The notes beneath the pieces were generated by a model. The model had not been told where the DNA came from, did no database searches, and worked only from the letters and a program-made list of their open reading frames with translations. Shown here in pieces: positions 1 to 8,454 of a stretch of DNA of 64,000 nucleotides (the stretch's first letter is position 1; the number at the start of each line of letters is the position of its first letter). The stretch covers positions 1 to 64,000 of the forward strand of contig JAHHIB010000033.1 in NCBI GenBank assembly GCA_019359075.1, read 5' to 3'. Both the position numbers and the translations under genes were made by a program. The stretch comes from Kalymmatonema hyalinum WJT4-NPBG1 (GTDB taxonomy: Bacteria > Cyanobacteriota > Cyanobacteriia > Cyanobacteriales > Nostocaceae).

Positions 1-123
1 CTCTTCATTGGAACTAACTCTGAGTGACGGTTGCGCTCTGCGCAACCGCTAAATTGGCATTGGCGATCGCATTAATCTCAGACTGCGAAGCGCTCGAACT
101 CAGATAACCCGCAACTTGGGTTA

Positions 124-546
124 TTAGGGCAATTTGTAACCAGCAACTCTTATTGTTAACTGACCCTGTCGAGGGTCACTTCTGAAGATAAACGCTCCTT
201 CTTCCTTTTCACCACTAGATAAAAAATCAATCTGCAAATCCCCCGTTTCTTCTACATCACCGTTCATTTGCAACTCAGCCATAATCTGAATCGACTCAGC
301 CGTTTCTCCTCCAGTATTAACAACCTCAAAAGGAACATAAAACTGTCCATTCACTTCCCGAATTGTCTTGTTGCTGACAGAAAGGACAGGGGGTTGATGC
401 TTTTCGTTGAGCCACGTATAACCTACCAAACTTACAACCACTGCTAGGAGAAATGAAGCTGCACCGAAAGTTACCCGTTCAGCTGGTGTTCTCTTTGGTT
501 GCTCTTGTTCTTTTTTCCCATTCGTTAATTCATTTGTTTGACTCAT
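124..546 (-). CDS. TIGR02588 family small membrane protein
   Basis: A 140-residue protein with a charged N-terminus, one membrane segment at about residues 28-48 and an extracytoplasmic domain of mixed beta character ending near the C-terminus. It matches what I know of the TIGR02588 family, whose function is not established and which in cyanobacteria sits beside a TIGR02587 gene, as here. Its ATG overlaps the stop of the upstream partner in an ATGA arrangement, so the two are almost certainly translationally coupled and form one operon. The anchored single-pass form suggests a subunit working with the multi-spanning partner. Family assignment is from pattern recognition; function is unknown. 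Confidence 0.8.
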   Translation of the reverse strand: MSQTNELTNGKKEQEQPKRTPAERVTFGAASFLLAVVVSLVGYTWLNEKHQPPVLSVSNKTIREVNGQFYVPFEVVNTGGETAESIQIMAELQMNGDVEETGDLQIDFLSSGEKEEGAFIFRSDPRQGQLTIRVAGYKLP

Positions 547-1436
547 ACTGCTAACCTTCCTGCTGCACCGCCGATAGTTGCAGGTAATCCCAGCAGCAAA
601 GTGTGTTCAAGCCAAATGGTCCAGGGGTCGCCAAATGTCAATTTTTGAAAGAACCACAACATGAAAGCGGCTGCTAGCAGTGACACCAAGTATGCCACCA
701 CAGTTTCGCTTGTAGGTCGTTGGAAAATTCCTTGTTGCTGCCTGCGCTTTTGCTGATCTGAAAAGCCTGCTTCAAAAACAATACCATAGGAAATGAGGAT
801 AGATGTGGCAATAATTGCCAACAGCCAGGGCGGTGTCACTGCTGCTGCTAACATAGGAATCTCATCTGTTGGCGCGATGTTAAATGCAATTACAGTTGCA
901 CCAATCAAGGTTGCACCTATATCGGCAAAGGTGGCAGATAACTCGTCTGGTTTCTTTGTGATTTCGTTACTTGCTTGAGCGCCCGTTCGCCCTTGAGCAT
1001 TGGCATCACGAGTGTCTCCTAAAAACTGGTTGGCTAATGCCACACCTAAGGTAAATGGTACACCTTCAAAGACAATTTTACCCAAGGCTTCTTTTAGGGG
1101 AGTTTCAGGTGTCACTTCTTGCAGTAACAAAAGCACAAAGGCGGAGCAAGTCAATCCAATCGCTATTGCTTCTACAGTATCTGTGACTGATCCATAAGGT
1201 GGTGAGTTGCGTCTGCTTCTGCGAAAACCTTCTGTCCGGTTAAGTAGGAAAACCACGACGAACGTTAGTGCGATCGCCAACATCATCATTGAAGGTTTTG
1301 CCAGTGATCCTATCCACCAAACCTCCATTGTGTAGAGCAAAGGGATGCCAAACAAAAAACCTCCACATACACCCCGAATAATGTCATTAATCTCATTGAG
1401 CCATACATTTTTTCTACGCTTTCTTCCTACACCCAT
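543..1436 (-). CDS. TIGR02587 family integral membrane protein
   Basis: A 297-residue, strongly hydrophobic protein with about eight predicted membrane segments, a basic N-terminus and a polar central loop (about residues 145-170). It fits the TIGR02587 family of putative integral membrane proteins, uncharacterised as far as I know. It lies directly upstream of, and overlaps by four bases with, the TIGR02588 gene, a pairing recurrent in cyanobacteria and rhizobia. The ATG at 1436 is used; the upstream sequence offers only a weak purine-rich ribosome binding site. What the pair transports or senses cannot be deduced from sequence. Confidence 0.8.
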   Translation of the reverse strand: MGVGRKRRKNVWLNEINDIIRGVCGGFLFGIPLLYTMEVWWIGSLAKPSMMMLAIALTFVVVFLLNRTEGFRRSRRNSPPYGSVTDTVEAIAIGLTCSAFVLLLLQEVTPETPLKEALGKIVFEGVPFTLGVALANQFLGDTRDANAQGRTGAQASNEITKKPDELSATFADIGATLIGATVIAFNIAPTDEIPMLAAAVTPPWLLAIIATSILISYGIVFEAGFSDQQKRRQQQGIFQRPTSETVVAYLVSLLAAAFMLWFFQKLTFGDPWTIWLEHTLLLGLPATIGGAAGRLAV

Positions 1437-1895
1437 ACTTTGCTTGTCATGAGTACTTTCTTTTATGGTAGGTATTCCGTTATCAACAATCTGTTATAGA
1501 GGCGTTGTATCACAACTTCTCAGCTAAGAAAGCCAAAGAAATCATTGCTCATTCTTTCCCTAATTATTTCAAACGTATTTATCCTGAGCGACAAATTAGC
1601 CTTTCTCTTTCCTTAAAGGTCTACATTTATTTCCTCACAGCCCACTTATTAGGAAATTTTGACAACGTTGAATCCGGAAAAGATATTTCTTTATCTTACT
1701 TTACTGATATTTGTTACTTGCATCTATCATGAGATAGGACTTTATATTAATTTATATTAAGTAAATTTTCTAGAGAAATTAATAAATTTGTGCTTTTTTT
1801 ATGCATCAAATCTTTCTTCTGATAGGTACCTAGCAAAGCAAATCCTGATATTTTCTTTGATATGGAGAAATAATAGCTAAAAGAAGAGGTATGAT
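1437..1895. other. Intergenic region with a doubtful 75-codon ORF
   Basis: About 460 bases between the TIGR02587 gene and csbD. An open frame of 75 codons on the + strand (1505-1732) has an Ile/Leu/Tyr/Ser-rich translation, no recognisable domain and no convincing ribosome binding site, so I do not call it a gene. The stretch from 1740 to 1800 is very AT-rich and could hold the csbD promoter. Nothing else stands out. Confidence 0.4.
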
Positions 1896-2078
1896 ATGAG
1901 CGTTGAGAAAAGAATAGAAGCAACAGCAAAAAATATCGAAGGCAAAATTCAAGAGGTAGTTGGTGACTTGAGTGGCAATCCGCAAGATAAGGCTGAGGGT
2001 CAAGCCAAGCAAACTGAAGCCCAAGTTATTCACACTACCGAGAATTTAAAAGATCAGGTGAAGAAAGTTTTAGAATAG
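1896..2078 (+). CDS. CsbD family stress-response protein
   Basis: A 60-residue, highly charged, soluble protein with the N-terminal pattern of the CsbD family: a helix running through KNIEGKIQEVVGDL, then a Gly/Asn turn followed by a Lys/Glu/Ala/Gln-rich segment. Length matches the family (about 60-70 residues). CsbD proteins are abundant general-stress proteins of unknown biochemical role (the name comes from the sigma-B regulon of Bacillus subtilis). A purine-rich ribosome binding site at 1881-1889 precedes the ATG. The gene is convergent with the GlsB-like membrane gene, another general-stress family, and a shared hairpin separates them. Confidence 0.9.
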   Translation: MSVEKRIEATAKNIEGKIQEVVGDLSGNPQDKAEGQAKQTEAQVIHTTENLKDQVKKVLE

Positions 2079-2140
2079 TCTATTCGCGTAACTATGTTAA
2101 AAAGGTTCAGTGACATTGTTCATTGACAGAATCTTTTATG

Positions 2141-2178
2141 AAATACTCCACTGCGTAACGTACAGTGGAGTATTTTGA
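2141..2178 (+). terminator. Bidirectional intrinsic terminator hairpin
   Basis: A perfect 13-bp inverted repeat (2141-2153 with 2163-2175, 9-base loop) containing ACTCCACTG / CAGTGGAGT, followed by four T residues on the + strand and flanked by A residues at its left edge. It lies 63 bases past the csbD stop and between two convergent genes, so it probably ends transcripts from both sides. Confidence 0.75.
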
Positions 2179-2245
2179 TAGCTTAGAGCAAAAAAAGGTT
2201 AGTCCTAATAAATCGGCTCTAAGCATTGTTTCTACTATCATTCAC

Positions 2246-2518
2246 CTAAGCAGCGCTGCCACGAGTGATTAAGCCCCATATGAAAATGGCAACCATTGCG
2301 CCAATGATAGCAACAATCAAACCAGGAATACTTAGGGTAGCTGCAGTTAGTTGGATTGTTCCTGTCTGTAACAAGCTAACTATGCTACCTCCAACAAATG
2401 CTCCAATAATACCTAAGATCATAGTGGAAAGAATTCCACCACCTTGACGACCAGGATAAATAGCTTTACCGATTGCGCCAGCTATAAGACCAAGAACTAT
2501 CCAAGCAATAATGTTCAT
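2246..2518 (-). CDS. GlsB/YeaQ/YmgE family stress-response membrane protein
   Basis: A 90-residue hydrophobic protein with three membrane segments and glycine-rich helix contacts, including the family-typical GLIAGAIGKAI and GIIGAFVGG segments. It belongs to the transglycosylase-associated / GlsB-YeaQ-YmgE family (PF04226), small inner-membrane proteins induced by stress, of unknown mechanism. I chose the ATG at 2518 rather than the longer frame opening at 2554, because a GGAG sits nine bases before 2518 and family members start with the first hydrophobic helix. Confidence 0.88.
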   Translation of the reverse strand: MNIIAWIVLGLIAGAIGKAIYPGRQGGGILSTMILGIIGAFVGGSIVSLLQTGTIQLTAATLSIPGLIVAIIGAMVAIFIWGLITRGSAA

Positions 2519-2962
2519 ATTTTGATTCTCCAATTTCTTTCTTAACGCTGCCATCTTTAATTTATCAATTCAAACTAAACGGCTCTTCTATCGCAAGTCC
2601 AGTAGCGATTCCGTCGCAAGAGATAACTGTTATAAATAAAGCCTAATTATTTCTGTAGAGACGTAGTATGCACTTTCACTACACTCATGGAATTGTCACA
2701 AATCACCCTTAACGGAAGGGCATTGTATTATATTCAAATTAAATATACTTTTGCTTATCAATATTTTTAATCAGGCAAAACTGACCGATTGCACTAGCTG
2801 GATTCCTGGTAATAATTCTTAACTTTTGGCTGATATCGAAAGTTCTTATATATAGTAATAAATTATCAGCCAAGAACTGGAAGTTTCTGGCTGAGATGAG
2901 GAATTATTGAGTAAACCAACTTCTTATTTGTTCGGTGGTCAATGTCATTGATGCTTTTTGAC

Positions 2963-3566
2963 ACTCTCCAGGCTGAACAAATTTCGCTACGCTCATTTGT
3001 TCGCAATCTTGGGGGTTCTACATTCATCGTCAGAACTTGCGAAAAGCAGGTTTGCACCCTTCGGGTATCTCCTTCAAAGACGCTACGCGTATGCCTGCGG
3101 CACGCTTTGCGCTTACGCAGTCGCCTAGTAGGTCGGGAAACCGTTCGGAGTTCGGCGAGGAGTTCGGCGAAGGCTCACTCGAGCCGCTGAGCGCGGTTCG
3201 GCTGAGCTCACCGTCGAAGCCTGACGGCGAAGCCCTCCTGCAGCGCTGTCTCACCAACTAGAGCAGAGGTTTCAACTCCTGTAGCGTTACTTCGGGACTG
3301 CCGATCCCTAGTTTTTGTTTATTTGAATGTTGGTCTTACATTTAAACTTTCACAAGCGGCTAAAGCGTTAGCTTTGCATACCTGATGTTACTATCTTTCA
3401 CATCTATTCCGTTGCTTGCTTATATTTAACTGTATTTTTCTTAATATCTATATTTGCATTTGCGCATTCGCACGTACTTGTCAATTCACTGTAGCCTTAA
3501 GCCGTAATAGGTTGGCTTTCATCCCCTGGCTTTCATCCGAGGGGTTTTCAACCTACCTTTTATAAA
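2963..3566. mobile_element. Non-autonomous IS200/IS605-like element, no gene
   Basis: Starts directly after a TTGAC pentamer (2958-2962) with a left end similar to the element at 56344-57081 (both open ACTCYCCWGGCTG and share the spacer ATTTCGCTACGCTCAT inside a hairpin) and finishes with a similar right end: a CCCTGG-type imperfect hairpin followed by GGGGTTTTCAACCTACC and TTTATAA near 3541-3566. The interior has GC-rich repeat blocks and an AT-rich half but no tnpA, tnpB or ribbon-helix-helix gene. Boundaries are inferred from the better-defined relative, so the right limit may be off by a few bases. Confidence 0.55.
3060..3262. repeat. GC-rich composite of short interspersed repeats
   Basis: This block inside the IS200/IS605-like element is far more GC-rich than its surroundings. 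It consists of stacked short repeats: a CTTCGGG hairpin piece, a CGCTACGCG/GCGCTTACGC motif also seen at 14455-14545, a near-tandem GAGTTCGGCGA (twice at about 3145-3170) and a GGCGAAGCC-type end. Several open frames cross it on both strands, but they are repeat-derived. Confidence 0.6.
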
Positions 3567-3896
3567 AGAAAATCGCTAAATCTACAAAGAAGGCATTCAC
3601 ACTACAACACACTCTACTCAAGTGAGTGTTTGGAAGACTGAATATTGAACCTAGGACGTCAGAGGAAGTGCAAAGTAGATTAGAGTGTTTGAACTCGTGT
3701 TCATCACTCAACTGAAAGGTTATAGGCACTCTTGTATGCGCACTTTTGTTGGGTATTTCAATCTGTGATCAGATTGTTACTGCAATTGTCAGAATTCTAC
3801 AGTGCATTTCCTCTTAAGAGTAGGGTGCTGAGGCAAGTGATTCACGTTGGGCTAATTTGATGATTGACAAGGCTCAATCCAAAATCAGTATATGCT
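3567..3896. other. Intergenic region without recognised features
   Basis: About 330 bases between the mobile element and the 3' end of the NarL-type regulator. A short CACTCTACTCAAGTGAGTG inverted repeat near 3608-3628 is the only structure noticed. No plausible reading frame or RNA gene was found. Confidence 0.4.
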
Positions 3897-4616
3897 TCAT
3901 GCTACTAAGCCAGAACGTAAAGCGCGAACAGCAGCTTGGGTACGATCATCGGCACACAGTTTATTCAGGATGTTGCGAACATGGGTCTTAACGGTACCAA
4001 CTGTGATGTATAGTTTCTCAGCAATCTGCCCGTTGCTACACCCAGCGACAATCAACTCTAAAATTTCCAGTTCTCGTTGCGTGAGTGGATAAGTTTCTAA
4101 AACTTGCTCGTACTCAGATGATAGCGCCTCAATTTTTACAGTCTTGGGCTTATCAGATGCCTGGTTTTCTGGGATACCTTGCCGCATTTGCTGCAGCACC
4201 ACGTTAGCGATCGCCGGATCGATCCAAGAGTTACCTGTGTGAGTTGCTTGGATTGCTTCCGTCAACTTATCGATGCTTGTATCCTTCATGTAGTAGGAAT
4301 CTGCCCCTGCTGCAAAAGCCGCAAGTACAGCATCCTCTGAATGATCCATTGTCAGAACAAGGATTTTCGTTGATGAATCATTTGTGTCTGTTTGGTATTG
4401 CCTGAATCTTCGGGTGAGTTCAATTCCATCTATGTCGGGCAAACCAATATCCACAACAGCTACATCTGGCTTAGCTGTTTCCAAAAGTTTCAGCCCTTTG
4501 GTCCCATTTGGTGCTTCACCAATCACTCGAAGTGTGCTATTTGACTGTAGTGCAGCCTTTAGCCCCATTCTCGTCAGGTCATGATCTTCAATTAAAACGA
4601 TACTAATTTCACTCAT
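3897..4616 (-). CDS. NarL/FixJ-type response regulator
   Basis: A 239-residue two-component regulator. The N-terminal receiver has the acidic pair E10/D11, phosphoacceptor D56 (in VVDIGLP) and a conserved Lys in the YYMKD turn. A linker of about 40 residues leads to a LuxR-type helix-turn-helix with the typical LTQREL..GCSNGQIAEKL and GTVKTHV pattern. I moved the start from 4661 to the ATG at 4616, where the receiver begins and a GAGTGAG lies upstream. It is divergent from the four-PAS kinase at 5055, which is its plausible but unproven partner. It would act as a DNA-binding transcription factor when phosphorylated. Confidence 0.9.
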   Translation of the reverse strand: MSEISIVLIEDHDLTRMGLKAALQSNSTLRVIGEAPNGTKGLKLLETAKPDVAVVDIGLPDIDGIELTRRFRQYQTDTNDSSTKILVLTMDHSEDAVLAAFAAGADSYYMKDTSIDKLTEAIQATHTGNSWIDPAIANVVLQQMRQGIPENQASDKPKTVKIEALSSEYEQVLETYPLTQRELEILELIVAGCSNGQIAEKLYITVGTVKTHVRNILNKLCADDRTQAAVRALRSGLVA

Positions 4617-5054
4617 TGCTACACTCACTCTCTGTAAATTGCATCTGTCGAGAGCCGACAAAACAGCAAACTGTTTCTTTTATTTTCCAAAACCAAAGAT
4701 AGATGATATTTTATCAAACTTGCATCCACCGATAGAAATAAGGAACTTACTATCTTCCTCCCATTTGACAGAGGCTAATATCTAGCTTGGGATATATGGA
4801 ATATATATGAAATATTATGAAATACTTGTACACATTCCAACTGGTACCCCTCAGATGACACAACTACCTATTTACCAGACGGATGAAAGCGATTACCTTT
4901 AATCAAAGAATGTGTCTTTCCTAGTCATTGAACCCTAATTAGACATTTATTACTAGTTTTTAGCTACTAAATAACTATGGCTGAATCTTGCTGAAAATTC
5001 AACTATAACGCTTCTTTTCTATAATCTTTAATAAATTTAACAAAAAATAAAGGT
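4617..5054. other. Divergent intergenic region, regulator / PAS kinase
   Basis: A 438-base AT-rich spacer between two divergent signalling genes, so it must hold promoters for both. A/T stretches at 4795-4830 and 5015-5050 could contain -10 elements, but no convincing -35/-10 pair or operator was identified. Confidence 0.4.
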
Positions 5055-7454
5055 ATGGTTCAAGATTTCAAATCTGCTGACACCAATAGAAAGAAATTAG
5101 AGCAGGTCGAAGCAGCTTTACGAGAAAGTGAGCTACGTTTTCGTGCCATTTTCAACCAGACCTTTCAATTTATGGGATTAATGAAGCCAGATGGCACTCT
5201 TATTGAAGCTAATCAAACAGCCTTAAAATTTGGACGACTGACGAACCCCCAAGTGATTGGTCGCTTCTTTTGGGAAGCTAGCTGGTGGAATTCACCACAA
5301 ACTCAAGTAATGCTACGAGAAGCAATTGCTCATGCAGCCAAAGGAAAACACATTCGCTGTCAAGTCAAGGCAGCTCCCTCAAACAATCCACCCGTAACTG
5401 TTGACTTCTATATTAACCCATTGCGAGATGAAACTGGGCAGATAGTATTATTAGTAGCAGAAGGTCGCATTTTCCCGAATGGGGATTTAGAGCATTCGCC
5501 AAATCACCGAAGTATTCAACAATTGCAGCGTGAACAAGCCCAAGTACAGTTGGAGACACCCAAGAGACAACACCAGCTTTACAAGGACATTGTCAACAAT
5601 ATGCAATTCGGCTTGGTTGTGTGGCATTTAGAAGACCCCAACGATATCACTTCGTTCCGGTTAGTGACGGCAAACCCTGCTGCATCCCGCCTGACTGGAA
5701 TATCTCTCGAACAAGATGTTGGCAAGCAAATTGTTGATTGTTTTCCTAATATGCTGGTGCAAAGGAGAACATCTTTGCAACTGTACGCAGAGGTTGCCAA
5801 CTCCGGTCGATCAATAGACCTGTATGAAGTTTATTACGGCGATGAACGCATACCAGGTAGCTATTTCAGCGTTAAAGTGTTTCCATTGCCGAATCGGTGT
5901 ATTGGAATTGCCTTTGATAACATTACTGGGCGCAAGCAAGCCCAACGGGCGTTGCAAGAAAGTGAGCGTCGGTGGGCAACTTTAACACAAATATCTCCTG
6001 TGGGGATTTTTCGGACAGATTTGTTGGGAAAGTGTCATTATGTCAATGAACGATGGTGTGAAATTGCTGGACTTTCTGTAGAAGATGCTCTGGGAAAAGG
6101 TTGGCGATCTGCTGTCCATCCAGAAGATTTAAAGCGTATCGACTCGCAAGTCAAGCAAATTATTCCGGAATACCTGCCATTTGAGTATGAGTTTCGCTTT
6201 GTGCATCCTAATGGGAGAATAAATTGGGTGTTTTCACAAGCAGTGCCGGAAAGTGAGGACGACGATCAGGTGATTGGCTACGTTGGGACAGTCACAGATA
6301 TTACGGGACGCAAGCAATCAGAGCAAGCGTTGCGCGAAAGCGAGGAAAGATTTCAAGTGATGGCAGAAAATGCTCCCGTGATGATTTGGGTGTCTAGTTC
6401 GGATCGGCTGCGTACTTACTTTAATAGTGGTTGGTTGGAGTTTACCGGACGCACAATCGAACAAGAGCTAGGCAATGGTTGGACTCAAGGAGTGCATCCG
6501 GAAGATATAGAGCATTGTTTGGATACATACATCACTGCGTTTGATGCCAGGGAACCGTTCATGATGGAATACCGCCTCAAACGTTTTGATGGTGAATATT
6601 GCTGGATCTTAGATAAAGGCGCTCCCAGGTGGAATCCAGATGGCAGTTTTGCTGGGTACATTGGTTCGTGTATTGACATTAGCGATCGCAAAGAAGTAGA
6701 AATTGCTCTCCAGCAAAGGGCAGAAGAACTCACGCGCATGAATACAATCTTGGCGCAAACAACGACATTGTTGAAAAAACGCAATGATGAACTTGACCAG
6801 TTTGCTTATGTCGCGTCTCATGATCTTAAAGCACCGTTGCGGGCGATCGCCAGCCTTTCAGAATGGATAGAAGAAGATCTCACAGACACACTTCCAGAGG
6901 AAAACCAACATCAGATGCGCCTGTTACGAGGGCGAATCAACCGCATGGAAGCGCTGATCAACGGTTTGCTAGACTATTCACGAGTTGGGCGCACTCAAAC
7001 TCCATCGTCAATGGTAGATGTTACCACATTGCTGAGGGAAGTGATTGACTTGCTCGACCCGCCAGAAACTTTCACTATAGAGGTCGAACCAGGAATGCCT
7101 AGCTTTGTAACCAAGCGACTACCTCTGCTACAGGTGTTTAGCAACTTGATTGGTAATGCGATTAAGCACCACAACACAACAGATGGTCATGTGAAAGTTT
7201 CCGTACTAGACCAAGGACAGTACTATGAATTTGCTGTATCTGATGATGGTCCCGGCATTGCCCCTGAGTATTATGATAAAATATTTCAAATTTTCCAAAC
7301 GCTACAAGCTCGCGACCAAAAAGAATGCACAGGAGTTGGTTTGGCAATTGTTAAGAAAATAATTGAAACAGAAGGCAGTACCATTACCTTAGAGTCCCTC
7401 TTAGGGGTAGGAACCACTTTCCGCTTCACTTGGCTCAAGCACCCTCTTCAATAG
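5055..7454 (+). CDS. Multi-PAS sensor histidine kinase
   Basis: A 799-residue soluble kinase with no membrane segment. Four PAS/PAC units occupy roughly residues 18-145, 172-297, 300-423 and 428-555; the last two have clear PAC ends (GYVGTVTDITGRK; GYIGSCIDISDRK). A coiled linker leads to the HisKA box with phosphoacceptor H589 in ASHDLKAPLRAI, the form seen in cyanobacterial phytochrome-type kinases. The ATPase domain has N box FSNLIGNAIKHH, G1 DDGPGIAP and G2 GVGLAIVKKI. The Rcp1-like receiver gene follows at 7813, a typical kinase/receiver pairing. The PAS domains probably sense redox, light or small ligands; no cofactor-binding Cys or His is obvious. Confidence 0.92.
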   Translation: MVQDFKSADTNRKKLEQVEAALRESELRFRAIFNQTFQFMGLMKPDGTLIEANQTALKFGRLTNPQVIGRFFWEASWWNSPQTQVMLREAIAHAAKGKHIRCQVKAAPSNNPPVTVDFYINPLRDETGQIVLLVAEGRIFPNGDLEHSPNHRSIQQLQREQAQVQLETPKRQHQLYKDIVNNMQFGLVVWHLEDPNDITSFRLVTANPAASRLTGISLEQDVGKQIVDCFPNMLVQRRTSLQLYAEVANSGRSIDLYEVYYGDERIPGSYFSVKVFPLPNRCIGIAFDNITGRKQAQRALQESERRWATLTQISPVGIFRTDLLGKCHYVNERWCEIAGLSVEDALGKGWRSAVHPEDLKRIDSQVKQIIPEYLPFEYEFRFVHPNGRINWVFSQAVPESEDDDQVIGYVGTVTDITGRKQSEQALRESEERFQVMAENAPVMIWVSSSDRLRTYFNSGWLEFTGRTIEQELGNGWTQGVHPEDIEHCLDTYITAFDAREPFMMEYRLKRFDGEYCWILDKGAPRWNPDGSFAGYIGSCIDISDRKEVEIALQQRAEELTRMNTILAQTTTLLKKRNDELDQFAYVASHDLKAPLRAIASLSEWIEEDLTDTLPEENQHQMRLLRGRINRMEALINGLLDYSRVGRTQTPSSMVDVTTLLREVIDLLDPPETFTIEVEPGMPSFVTKRLPLLQVFSNLIGNAIKHHNTTDGHVKVSVLDQGQYYEFAVSDDGPGIAPEYYDKIFQIFQTLQARDQKECTGVGLAIVKKIIETEGSTITLESLLGVGTTFRFTWLKHPLQ

Positions 7455-7812
7455 TGCTGAGTGTTGAGACATCAGCCCTGAATCGTTTTCTTTTAGTTTC
7501 CTTGATCCCACTACGCACTCGAAACCCTCTTAACACTCTTGTGGGAAGTTAATATGTACTTCTGACCAAGGGCTGAAGACGGGTGCATAACTGTCTGTCT
7601 AGAATTGTGATGAGCTAAAACGGGTATTTTCTTTTACTCTGCTTTGGTTGTCTCTGCTTATTGGATAATCATTTTCACTGCTGCTTGGGGTGTTTGTCCT
7701 TCTGCTTTTGTGCCATGACAAACCCAGAGGCAATTATCTGCCATCTTAATTCCAGTAATTTCTATCAATCAACTGGAATATAGATAAAACAGATTGTATT
7801 CAATCAAAGGAA
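7455..7812. other. Intergenic region, PAS kinase to receiver gene
   Basis: A 358-base spacer with no open frame that looks coding. An AAAGGAA ribosome binding site lies just before the ATG at 7813. A separate promoter for the downstream receiver and hybrid kinases is likely given the length, but I could not define one. Confidence 0.4.
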
Positions 7813-8244
7813 ATGTCAGAAAAAGTGATGAACATACTGCTTGTGGAGGATGACGAAGTTGATGTCATGAATGTAAAGCGCGCATTCAAGAAAGTGAATA
7901 TCAATAATCCACTTTATGTTGCTACCAATGGAATTGAGGCGCTAGCAATGTTGGGTAGCAAAAACGGTGAGCCGCCCGAGGTTCCTGTAGAGCGACGCTT
8001 GATCTTACTAGACTTAAATATGCCTAAAATGGGAGGAATAGAGTTCCTGCAAAAATTACGTTCTGACCCTCAATTAAAACCAACCCCTGTGGTAGTTATG
8101 ACCACCTCAAACCAAGATAAAGACCGCGTAGAGGCGTACAACCTCAACGTTGCTGGCTATATCCTTAAGCCTGTCACTTTCGCGAATTTTATTGAACTCA
8201 TGGCAACGCTGAATAAGTATTGGACATTGTGCGAAATGCCATAA
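7813..8244 (+). CDS. Rcp1-like single-domain response regulator
   Basis: A 143-residue stand-alone receiver. Acidic residues lie at E12/D13/D14, the phosphoacceptor is D67 in LLDLNMPKMGG, a Thr pair occurs in VVMTTSN and the invariant Lys is in YILKPV. The extended loop before the acceptor strand (about residues 50-62) is characteristic of Rcp1-type regulators that serve cyanobacterial phytochromes and related kinases. It has no output domain, so it probably shuttles phosphate from the PAS kinase at 5055 to the hybrids downstream. An AAAGGAA ribosome binding site precedes the ATG. Confidence 0.92.
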   Translation: MSEKVMNILLVEDDEVDVMNVKRAFKKVNINNPLYVATNGIEALAMLGSKNGEPPEVPVERRLILLDLNMPKMGGIEFLQKLRSDPQLKPTPVVVMTTSNQDKDRVEAYNLNVAGYILKPVTFANFIELMATLNKYWTLCEMP

Positions 8245-8454
8245 GCTAATATTGGGGGAAATTAGAGGTTTGAGATCAGGAAATAGTGTTGTTAGTTATC
8301 AATTGTTGGTTGTTTAACTAGCCGATAGGTACTATAAAATCTAAAAATTTTTCAAAGCAACTCCTAACAATAAAATGTTAGACATTTGCTCAGAAAAGAG
8401 AACTGATATAAAGAAAAAGAAAAATAGTGTGTTTCATCGCGATGGCTAGAAGTA

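Noticed and set aside
1505-1732. 75-codon + strand frame
   Set aside because: No ribosome binding site, no recognised family; composition is consistent with random AT-rich sequence.
2866-3261. Several overlapping open frames of 60-80 codons on both strands
   Set aside because: They run through GC-rich interspersed repeats within a mobile element; composition is repeat-derived and no domain is present.
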